From an uncultured Planctomycetota bacterium (GTDB lineage Bacteria; Planctomycetota; UBA1135; GCA-002686595): a stretch of 16,089 nt of DNA. The number at the start of each line of letters is the position of its first letter. Positions within the stretch are counted from its first letter, which is position 1. This document shows, piece by piece, positions 1 through 6,138 of this stretch. A model generated the notes under the pieces. It was not told the origin of the DNA. It made no database searches and saw only the letters and a program-made list of their open reading frames with translations. A program made the position numbers and the translations under genes. The stretch lies in assembly GCA_903829565.1 (NCBI GenBank), contig CAIKQM010000454.1, positions 1-16,089 of the forward strand, written 5' to 3'.

Positions 1-443
1 CGACCACCGCCACCACCGCCGCCACCACCGTAGCCGCCGCCACCACCGCCGCCGCCGCCGAAGCCGCGACCGCCGCCACCACCACCAAAGCCACGGCCAC
101 CGCCGCCGCCGCCACCGCCGAAGCCGCGGCCACCGCCGCCGCCACCACCGAAGCCGCGGCCACCGCCGCCGCCGCCACCGCCACCGGTGCGCGGACGATC
201 TTCAGCTTCGTTCACGCGGAGGGCGCGGCCGTCGAGCTCGCGACCGTTCCATTGGGCGATGGCCGACTGTGCGTCAGCCTCGGTACCCATGCGCACGAAA
301 GCGAAGCCGCGGGGGCGGCCCGTTTCGCGATCCATCATTACTGCCACTTCCGTCACTTGGCGGCCGCCTTCCTCAAACGCCGTGCGCAGTGACGCTTCGG
401 TTGTCTGATAGGAAAGGTTGCCAACGTACAGCTTCGTACCCAT
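1..443 (-). CDS. RRM-type RNA-binding protein with glycine-rich RGF tail (partial, C-terminus beyond window)
   Basis: The first 147 codons are visible; the gene runs off the left edge without a stop. Residues 4-80 form one RNA recognition motif. RNP2 is LYVGNL (5-10) and RNP1 is RGFAFVRM (45-52), where Met replaces the usual final aromatic residue. After residue 86 the chain is almost pure glycine, broken by four RGF tripeptides and a later GYG. This domain plan matches the small bacterial RRM proteins known from cyanobacteria and other phyla, which bind single-stranded RNA and are often cold-induced. Which RNAs it binds cannot be read here. The ATG has only a weak AGG-type ribosome site. The gene follows the Nudix terminator after a 119-base leader stretch, so it is probably transcribed from its own promoter, which I could not place. 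A small hairpin (CTGGA/TCCAG, 482-495) lies in that leader. Confidence 0.9.
   Translation of the reverse strand, partial: MGTKLYVGNLSYQTTEASLRTAFEEGGRQVTEVAVMMDRETGRPRGFAFVRMGTEADAQSAIAQWNGRELDGRALRVNEAEDRPRTGGGGGGGGGRGFGGGGGGGRGFGGGGGGGGRGFGGGGGGRGFGGGGGGGGGYGGGGGGGGG
61..180 (-). repeat. in-frame tandem repeat coding for the Gly-rich RGF tail
   Basis: Four head-to-tail units of about 27-33 bases begin at roughly 61, 88, 121 and 151. Each encodes R-G-F plus a run of seven or eight glycines. The units at 121-150 and 151-180 are almost identical at the DNA level, while the others vary by whole codons. All length differences are multiples of three, so the reading frame is kept. Slippage or unequal recombination could change the tail length. 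This is protein-coding low-complexity sequence, not a CRISPR. Confidence 0.85.
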
Positions 444-562
444 TCGATTCTGACCTGTCTTTGCTAACTGGCTACGCGTTACTGGATCCATCCAGCCGGT
501 GAGCCTCGGTTGTCGAGCGAAGAGGGTAACCAAGCGCGGGGGGTGCTAGGCCCGAAATTCAC

Positions 563-597
563 AAAAAACCGGAGGCAAGTCCTTGCAAGCGGTCCGG
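563..597 (-). terminator. intrinsic terminator after the E1-Nudix operon
   Basis: Read on the minus strand, CCGGA (597-593) pairs with TCCGG (573-569). A second small stem GCAA/TTGC lies inside. The hairpin is followed directly by six T residues (568-563). It starts nine bases after the Nudix stop codon, as expected for the end of that operon, and separates it from the RRM gene. Confidence 0.75.
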
Positions 598-605
598 ATG
601 GGCTG

Positions 606-1181
606 TTATCCGCCCTGGCGGGGCTGGCGCCGGAACCACAACAGCAGCGCCAGGGCCGAGAATCCATCGGTCAGGCGGCCGGAATCGAGCAGGGCCTCGG
701 CCTCGGCGCGCGTGAACCGGCGCACCCGGATGCGCTCGGTGTCGTCCAGCTGCTGGGGGCCTACCGGATAGCAACCGCGCGCCACGCGCACATGCGCCCA
801 GTGGTCGCTGATCCCGTTGAGCGGGAAGAAACCGGGCAGCTGCAGCCATTCGCGCGCCTCCCAGCCGGTTTCCTCGCGCAGTTCGCGCCGCGCACCTGCA
901 TCGGGCGTTTCGTCGGGCAAGAGGCGCCCCGCCGGCAGTTCCCAATGGGTGCGTCCATGGGGATAGCGGTATTGCCCGATGAAGACGATGCTCCCGTCTT
1001 CGCACTCGGGCACGACCACCACCGCGTCACCGATGCTGATGACATGGTGCTGGCGCTCCGCGCCGCTGGGCACAAGCACACGATCGCGCCGCAGCGTGCA
1101 CCACGGCGAGTCGTAGATCGGCGTGCGTTCGAGCACCGTGAAGGGCTCGAACGCCTCGGGTTCGTCAGGAATGTCCGCCAT
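606..1181 (-). CDS. Nudix hydrolase, ADP-ribose pyrophosphatase-like
   Basis: This 191-aa protein carries a perfect Nudix box (GX5EX7REUXEEXGU) at residues 85-107: G85, E91, then R99-E100-L101-R102-E103-E104-T105-G106-W107. The glutamates bind the divalent metals that cleave a nucleoside diphosphate linked to another group. The preceding WELPAGR and the QYRYP stretch (70-74) resemble ADP-ribose or ADP-sugar pyrophosphatases, so such a substrate is likely but not proven. I chose the ATG at 1181 because the protein starts well before the fold and homologous sequence begins soon after. The same frame stays open upstream but only inside the E1 gene. The start lies 17 bases inside the 3' end of the E1 gene, so translation is probably coupled. 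An intrinsic terminator follows the TAA. Confidence 0.88.
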   Translation of the reverse strand: MADIPDEPEAFEPFTVLERTPIYDSPWCTLRRDRVLVPSGAERQHHVISIGDAVVVVPECEDGSIVFIGQYRYPHGRTHWELPAGRLLPDETPDAGARRELREETGWEAREWLQLPGFFPLNGISDHWAHVRVARGCYPVGPQQLDDTERIRVRRFTRAEAEALLDSGRLTDGFSALALLLWFRRQPRQGG

Positions 1182-3996
1182 GCGGACCTGCGTTGGCGTC
1201 CGGCCACAAGTCGCGCCAGTTGCGGCGCTCGCTGGTGCGGCCCGCGAGGCGTTCCAACAAGGAACGCTCGATGCGCAGCTCTTCCATCGCGGTGGTGGAG
1301 AGGACTTCGCCGCAGGCTTCCACGATGCCGGCCGCGTCGAGATGGTGGTACGCGTAGACCTCGTCGGGGCGGCCGCACTTGCTGAACTTGCGCACGCCGA
1401 GGGTCTTTTGCTTGACGCCCACGACCGAGCCGATGTTGTCAAGCAAACCTGACTCGCCATCGAGCACCGCCACGATCGGCACGCGCCGTCCGGCGACGGA
1501 CAGCAAGCCGGCTTCGCTCTCGGAAGCACCGGCGACGGCATGCAAGTGCCCGTCAATGCCCAGCGTCTCGGTCAAGTGCGTGTAGCCCGACTTCTCGCCC
1601 AGAATGCCCAGCAGGAGCTCGGGCGAACTGACGAGGATGACGTTCGCGTACACACCCTTCTTGTACAGCGCTTCACTGGCTTCCAAGGCTTCCGGGGCCA
1701 GTGCACCCATGGCGAAGATGTGGACCGCATTGTCGCCCGGTTCGTAGCCGGCGTAGCCGCGCCAATCGACCAAGTGCCACGCACCCGCGAGGCAATGGAG
1801 GCGCACGCGCTGGAGCAGCTGGTCGTCCGAGATGGTGGCCAGCGTCGACTCGTCGACGCCACCTTGTTCGCCGGCCGGCACGAGCTGTCCGTATTGGCTG
1901 TTGTCGGCCTTGCTGGCCGCATGGCGGCGCACGCATTCCAACAGCGTGCGCTGCTGCAGGCCGCGCGTCACGGCGCGGACCAACACACCCTTGCGGCCTT
2001 CGTTGTCGCGCGCCATGTGGCGACGCACGGCATCCGAAAGGATCCAGTCCATCTCGATCGCGAAGGACGGTTCCCACGTGATCAAGTTGGGGATCTGGAT
2101 GTCGCTCTTCCAGCTGTGCTGTGCACCTTCCGACGAGAGCGTCACACCTGAGGGCGTGCCCACGAGCACGAACTCCGAACCCCAGTAGAGGTCGTAGTAC
2201 AGCTGGTCGAGCGCGCGCTTGATGAAGAAGTCATAGACCGTCATCAAGGGCAGGAACGGCAAGCCCAAGTCGTCGCCCAACTTGCCAAAGGAACCCGCGG
2301 CCGACATGCAGTTCGCTTCGGCGATCTCGAAGCGCACGTGGCGTGTCCAGCGTTCTTGACTGGTGGAGAGGGTCGGGTGCTTGTACTTGACCTTCAGCGC
2401 CTGCTCGAGCTTGGTGTCGCTCTTCGGGCCATAGACACGCTGGTCCATGCCGGGGCTGATGTTGGTCGAGGTGCCCACGTCGGGCGACATGGTCAAGCAC
2501 AAATCGGCTGCGGTGCGCCAGCGCGCATCATGGTCGGACAAGCTCTTCGCCGTGACTGCCGTGGACGGGCCACCTTCGTCAAAGGTGCCGATACGAATCA
2601 GCTTGGCAGCGAGCTGGCCCCACATCCATTGCGTGTGGGCGAGGGGGAACAGCGACAGATCGATGCCCAGTTCGTCCGGCACGCCGCCATCGGCTGCGAG
2701 TGCTGCAGCGACCTTGCTGCTGTTGCGCTCGCGCAAGGCTTCATGCGCAAGGATGCCTGCGCGGAACTTGGCGCCGCGCTCCGTCAGGTAGCGGCCTTCG
2801 TCGCTGTGCGTGTCAAAACGAGCGAACGGATCCGCGTGAGCCAAACCGGCTGCTTGCTGCAACGCGGCCACTTCCTTGTCATCGGGCAACGCGGAGTGGT
2901 TGCTGGGATCCGCTTGGCACTCAAGGCCAAAGCCCTTGATCGTGTGCACGACCAGCATGTACGGCGCACTGTCGTCTTGACGCGCGGTGCGCAGCGCAGC
3001 GACGAGGCTCTTCATGCAGTGGCCAGCCAGATCGGCCCACATGCGCAAAACCTCGGCATCCGCGAGCTTGTCGAGCAGCTTCTTGGTCTTCGGAGCGCGC
3101 TCCACCACGAACTTGCGCGTCTGCTCGGCATCACGCTTGAGCAGCAGCATGTTGTATTCGTAGTCGGTCAAGCCGTTCTCGAGGAACTCGCGCAGGTGCG
3201 CGCCGTCCGGCTTGGCGAAGATCTCTTCGCGGTACGCGCCATGCCGCACTTGCAGCACCTTCCAGCCGTTGGCGGCGGCGGTGCGCTCGATGCGTTGGTC
3301 ATCGCGACCTTGCAGCGCCTTCTCGTTGGCGAGGCGGGTACCGTCCAGGTTCTGACGGTTGTAGTCGACGATCCAAGTGACATTGGTCAGACCGCGCTCG
3401 GCGACCTCGGGCATCACTTCCAGCAGCGAGCCTTCGCGGAACTCGCTGTCACCCATCATCGACCAGAAGTGCACATTGTCCGGCACTTCGCAGCCGTGGT
3501 CCTTGGCATAGCGATACGCCAACGCGAGGTAGGCGCTGTTGACCGGCGGAATGCCCACCGTGCCCGAGGGCAAGTAGTGGAACGAATCCGGATCCGTCTT
3601 GGCGTGGTAGCTCTGGAAGACGGGCTTCGTCAGCGGGTGGGGGAACTGACGCAGCGTGGTCATCAGCTCCTTGGCGGCCTCGCCTTCGATCCAACCGCCG
3701 CTCGCGTGATCGCGGAACAGGCCGAGCAAGTTGTGGTAGGTGTGGTCCACCGGCGACGCGTGCGGCTTGCACGCAATCCAGTCGCTCGGCTCGCGCACCA
3801 CGAGGTGCAGCGCACCCAACAGATGCAGCGAGGAGGCACAGGATGCGGGGTGTCCACCTACCTTGGGATCACCCTTCTTCTTCTCGCGCTCGTGGTTGGC
3901 GAGATAGATCAGCGTCTGCACCTGTGCTTGCGCACGGGTGATGATGCGGTCGAGGAGGGCCCAGGTGGTCGGCGCTTCGATCGTTTGGAGGCTCAT
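1165..3996 (-). CDS. homodimeric AceE-type 2-oxo acid (pyruvate) dehydrogenase E1, thiamine diphosphate-dependent
   Basis: The 943-aa protein has the layout of single-chain, homodimeric pyruvate dehydrogenase E1 (AceE, about 890 aa): an N-terminal PP domain, a central PYR domain and a transketolase C-like domain. Visible matches are the PHASP block (78-82), the cofactor-binding GDSE (182-185) followed by N213 and NLDG (216-219), HTIKG (351-355), and the PYR-domain EIAE (557-560) that holds the catalytic glutamate. A later stretch, VGTPSGVTLSSEGAQHSW, resembles the AceE segment around 'TPSGITLAPEGGAH'. Such enzymes decarboxylate pyruvate and pass the acetyl group to a lipoyl E2. No E2 or E3 gene lies in the window. 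The canonical GDG is GDS here, and the sequence looks divergent, so another 2-oxo acid or a transketolase-like role remains possible. The ATG has no clear ribosome site. The gene is first of a two-gene operon with the Nudix hydrolase. Confidence 0.8.
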   Translation of the reverse strand: MSLQTIEAPTTWALLDRIITRAQAQVQTLIYLANHEREKKKGDPKVGGHPASCASSLHLLGALHLVVREPSDWIACKPHASPVDHTYHNLLGLFRDHASGGWIEGEAAKELMTTLRQFPHPLTKPVFQSYHAKTDPDSFHYLPSGTVGIPPVNSAYLALAYRYAKDHGCEVPDNVHFWSMMGDSEFREGSLLEVMPEVAERGLTNVTWIVDYNRQNLDGTRLANEKALQGRDDQRIERTAAANGWKVLQVRHGAYREEIFAKPDGAHLREFLENGLTDYEYNMLLLKRDAEQTRKFVVERAPKTKKLLDKLADAEVLRMWADLAGHCMKSLVAALRTARQDDSAPYMLVVHTIKGFGLECQADPSNHSALPDDKEVAALQQAAGLAHADPFARFDTHSDEGRYLTERGAKFRAGILAHEALRERNSSKVAAALAADGGVPDELGIDLSLFPLAHTQWMWGQLAAKLIRIGTFDEGGPSTAVTAKSLSDHDARWRTAADLCLTMSPDVGTSTNISPGMDQRVYGPKSDTKLEQALKVKYKHPTLSTSQERWTRHVRFEIAEANCMSAAGSFGKLGDDLGLPFLPLMTVYDFFIKRALDQLYYDLYWGSEFVLVGTPSGVTLSSEGAQHSWKSDIQIPNLITWEPSFAIEMDWILSDAVRRHMARDNEGRKGVLVRAVTRGLQQRTLLECVRRHAASKADNSQYGQLVPAGEQGGVDESTLATISDDQLLQRVRLHCLAGAWHLVDWRGYAGYEPGDNAVHIFAMGALAPEALEASEALYKKGVYANVILVSSPELLLGILGEKSGYTHLTETLGIDGHLHAVAGASESEAGLLSVAGRRVPIVAVLDGESGLLDNIGSVVGVKQKTLGVRKFSKCGRPDEVYAYHHLDAAGIVEACGEVLSTTAMEELRIERSLLERLAGRTSERRNWRDLWPDANAGPHGGHS

Positions 3997-4140
3997 CGCG
4001 TAGGGGACGCTCGCAGCGAGGCCGGAAGGGCCTTCGGGACGAGGCGTTCAAGCGCGAGAGGATACCATCAGGGGCGCGTGGCTCCTATGACCCTTCTGAC
4101 CTGCACACCGCTGTACTCGTTACCCCTCGTTCTAGCCCCT

Positions 4141-4761
4141 ATGAATGAGGATCCGGAGCGTACCGTGACCGAGATCCGCGGGTTCCGCATCGAGGTCGAG
4201 GCTACGCTCGTCAACGCACCCGTGGGTCGTGAGGCCCTCGATCTCCTGCAGTCACGGCTTTTGGACATCGAGCGCGCGCTGCCGCCCGCCGCGTTGGACA
4301 AGCTGCGCACCATTCCCATTGTGCTGGATGAGAACCACAAGGTGGCGCCCTGCGCGTGCTACCACGTCAGTCCCGAATGGCTGCGCGGCGCCGGTTTTGA
4401 CCCGCGCTTGGCCAAGAAAGTGCACCTGGCGAACGCGCGCAACTTCTTGGATTGGTCGCGCGAACAGCCGTGGATGGTGCTGCATGAACTGGCGCATGGT
4501 TGGTACGACCTGCACTTGGAGAACAAGGAACCGTTGCGCACGGCGCACGCGCGCCTGCGTGACTCCGGGCAGCTAGACGCAGTCTTGCGCTGGTCGGGCT
4601 CTACCGAGCGCCACTACGCATTGAACAACCCCGATGAGTTCTTTGCCGAGGGCACCGAGAGTTGGTTCGGGGTCAACGACTACTACCCGTTTGTGCGCGC
4701 CGAATTGCAGGCCTTTGATGCTGGTTGGACCGCAGCCGTGCGCCAGGCGTGGGGCCTCTAG
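4141..4761 (+). CDS. zinc metallopeptidase, anthrax-lethal-factor-like (ATLF-type) catalytic domain
   Basis: The 206-aa protein has HELAH at 115-119, with zinc ligands H115 and H119 and general base E116. NPDEFFAE follows at 163-170. In anthrax lethal factor the core is HEFGH, with third ligand E735 in an EFFAE block and Tyr728 seven residues before it. Here E166 sits in EFFAE and Y159 is exactly seven residues earlier, so the active site looks complete. Substrate unknown. Related stand-alone proteins occur in environmental bacteria, usually with signal peptides. The frame is open upstream, and an ATG at 4087 would add 18 hydrophobic residues without a positively charged N-region. That added stretch uses TTA and CTA codons unlike the rest, so I prefer 4141; the alternative would make it exported. 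No good ribosome site precedes either start. It is divergent from the E1 operon and its stop overlaps the convergent glycosyltransferase stop. Confidence 0.75.
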   Translation: MNEDPERTVTEIRGFRIEVEATLVNAPVGREALDLLQSRLLDIERALPPAALDKLRTIPIVLDENHKVAPCACYHVSPEWLRGAGFDPRLAKKVHLANARNFLDWSREQPWMVLHELAHGWYDLHLENKEPLRTAHARLRDSGQLDAVLRWSGSTERHYALNNPDEFFAEGTESWFGVNDYYPFVRAELQAFDAGWTAAVRQAWGL

Positions 4762-5915
4762 AGCGCCGAACGCCACACGGCTTCGTGTGCGGCGGCCATG
4801 GTGGCGAGGCCATAGCGTTGCAGTGCTTGTTGACGGTTCTGTGTGCCCAGTCGCGCACGCAGTTCGGGGTCGGCTAGCAAGGCTTGCAGAGCTTCGGCCA
4901 GCGGCCAGGCCGTTTCGTGCTCGCTGAGCTCAACCACATACGGTTCTTGGTCGGCTCCCAGCATGCTGCGGATATCGCCCACCGCCGTCGCTGCCACGGG
5001 CAACCCGCTGGCCATCGCTTCGACCAGCGCGATGGGCATTTGCTCGCTGTCCGAGGACATGCACAACACATCCAAGGCCCGCAGCAGCGGCACCGGATCG
5101 CTTTGGTGTCCAGCAAACACGACACGTCCTTGCAGCGTGTGCGTGCGCGCCACGAGCTCCTCGCAGGCTGCACGCTCCGGTCCATCGCCAATCACCAAAG
5201 CCCAAGCCTGCAGCTCGGCATCCACACGCGCCAGCGCCGCCAAGAAGCGTCTAGGATTTTTGACAGGGCGCAAATGCCCCAGCCAGCCCACGAGCAAGGC
5301 CTGAGCCGGAATGCCGTAGCGTCGTCGCAGCTCTGCAGCTCCGTCGCGGGCTTGGTAGCGCGTTAGTTCGATCCCGTTGTCGATGTGGTGCACGCACTGC
5401 GGACGCAGCTTCCACTCCGTCAGCGCAATCGTCTGCAAACGGCGCGAGGGCACGATGAGTGGCGTGTTGCGCAGCGCAAGGCGCCGGGCCCACACGCGTC
5501 GTTGCAACTGGTGCGTGGCCTCGTCGCTGTTGAAGCCGTCTTCGTGGTGCACCAACGGCAAGCCCAAGCTGCGCGCCGCCAGCACCGCATCGAACGCTCC
5601 CCAGTTGTACGTGAGGACCAAGTCCGGCTTGGCAGCCTTCAAGCAGGCGCGCCAAGCACGCAGCGTGGACCACGCCGACCCCGAGTGTTGAACCGGAACG
5701 GGGGCCGCGCGCACCGTCACGAGGCTGCGATCGCGCACCAGCTCCAAGGCCTCCACGCGGCCATCCAAAGCCACGATCTCGTGGCGCCAGCGCGTGCCAA
5801 AGGCATTGATCAGCGCCGCCGCCCGTGTTTCGCGACCTGCGGGCACAAAGGTCGGAAAGACATGCAGCACCCGCGGGGCCGGCTGGTTCGAGGGCAGGGG
5901 GTGGTCGGGGCTCAT
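4758..5915 (-). CDS. glycosyltransferase family 4 (GT-B fold)
   Basis: The 385-aa protein starts the GT-B N-domain at RVLHVFPTFVPAGRETR (15-31), the usual beginning of GT4 enzymes. The C-domain shows GHLRPVKN (213-220), GDGPE (243-247) and the family's EX7E signature: E291, then QMPIALV, then E299. These residues bind the nucleotide-sugar donor in retaining GT4 transferases, which add sugars to lipids, polysaccharides or other acceptors. No signal peptide or membrane segment is seen, so it is probably cytoplasmic or loosely membrane-bound. The acceptor cannot be predicted, because no other cell-surface genes are nearby. The start at 5915 gives a 14-residue lead before the fold; a weak GGA lies upstream. 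The gene is transcribed divergently from guaB. Confidence 0.85.
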   Translation of the reverse strand: MSPDHPLPSNQPAPRVLHVFPTFVPAGRETRAAALINAFGTRWRHEIVALDGRVEALELVRDRSLVTVRAAPVPVQHSGSAWSTLRAWRACLKAAKPDLVLTYNWGAFDAVLAARSLGLPLVHHEDGFNSDEATHQLQRRVWARRLALRNTPLIVPSRRLQTIALTEWKLRPQCVHHIDNGIELTRYQARDGAAELRRRYGIPAQALLVGWLGHLRPVKNPRRFLAALARVDAELQAWALVIGDGPERAACEELVARTHTLQGRVVFAGHQSDPVPLLRALDVLCMSSDSEQMPIALVEAMASGLPVAATAVGDIRSMLGADQEPYVVELSEHETAWPLAEALQALLADPELRARLGTQNRQQALQRYGLATMAAAHEAVWRSAL

Positions 5916-5932
5916 GCAGAATCCGCACTTTT

Positions 5933-5959
5933 GTTACAGGTTTTTGGTCTCGCTGTCGA
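5933..5959 (-). promoter_or_regulatory. possible promoter of the glycosyltransferase gene
   Basis: On the minus strand TCGACA (5959-5954; five of six matches to TTGACA) and TGTAAC (5938-5933; four of six matches to TATAAT) are separated by 15 bases, shorter than the preferred 17. The expected start point lies only about ten bases before the ATG. This is a weak prediction from motif matching only. Confidence 0.25.
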
Positions 5960-5982
5960 CCTAAAGGGCATCTCCTCCTCCC

Positions 5983-6028
5983 GGACCCGGTCCCCGTGCT
6001 CAGTAACGGTCGCCGGGTCCTTTTCTTT
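5983..6028 (+). terminator. terminator-like hairpin with T-tract upstream of guaB
   Basis: GGACCCGG (5983-5990) pairs perfectly with CCGGGTCC (6013-6020). Inside, CCGT (5994-5997) pairs with ACGG (6006-6009) around an eight-base loop. TTTTCTTT (6021-6028) follows at once. This is the form of an intrinsic terminator on the plus strand, yet no plus-strand gene ends here: the neighbour to the left is the divergent glycosyltransferase. It could attenuate guaB transcription, end a short RNA, or stop transcription coming from the left. On the minus strand no T-run follows, so it is not the end of anything on that strand. Confidence 0.6.
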
Positions 6029-6034
6029 GCAGAC

Positions 6035-6063
6035 TTCAACCGGCGCGTTGCAGGCGCTATGCT
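6035..6063 (+). promoter_or_regulatory. candidate sigma-70-type promoter of guaBA
   Basis: TTCAAC (6035-6040) and TATGCT (6058-6063) are separated by exactly 17 bases. The -10 matches four of six consensus positions, the -35 only three. If used, transcription would start near 6070, downstream of the hairpin, leaving a leader of about 70 bases. That would make the hairpin an insulator rather than an attenuator. Confidence 0.3.
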
Positions 6064-6138
6064 CCTCGGCTTACCCCTGCGCCAACGGACTCTGCTTGGA
6101 AGGGTCCGCGTCGCGCCCACCCCCGGGGTGAGATCCGC

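Noticed and set aside
1..180. Possible CRISPR or satellite array
   Set aside because: The units are contiguous without spacers, vary in multiples of three and encode glycine in frame with the RRM.
510..1385. 291-codon plus-strand open frame
   Set aside because: It is antisense to the Nudix gene, where the Nudix box is perfect on the minus strand.
1182..1556. 125-codon N-terminal extension of the Nudix hydrolase
   Set aside because: It overlaps the E1 C-terminus in another frame and its translation is Ser/Pro/Ala-rich without homology.
2338..4140. Long plus-strand open frame running into the metallopeptidase frame
   Set aside because: It lies opposite the E1 gene, whose motifs are clear. 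The translation has no domain and results from lack of stops in GC-rich DNA; only the part from about 4141 is coding.
5916..6138. Known purine or PRPP riboswitch upstream of guaB
   Set aside because: I could not recognise the conserved core of any known class; only the terminator-like hairpin is evident.
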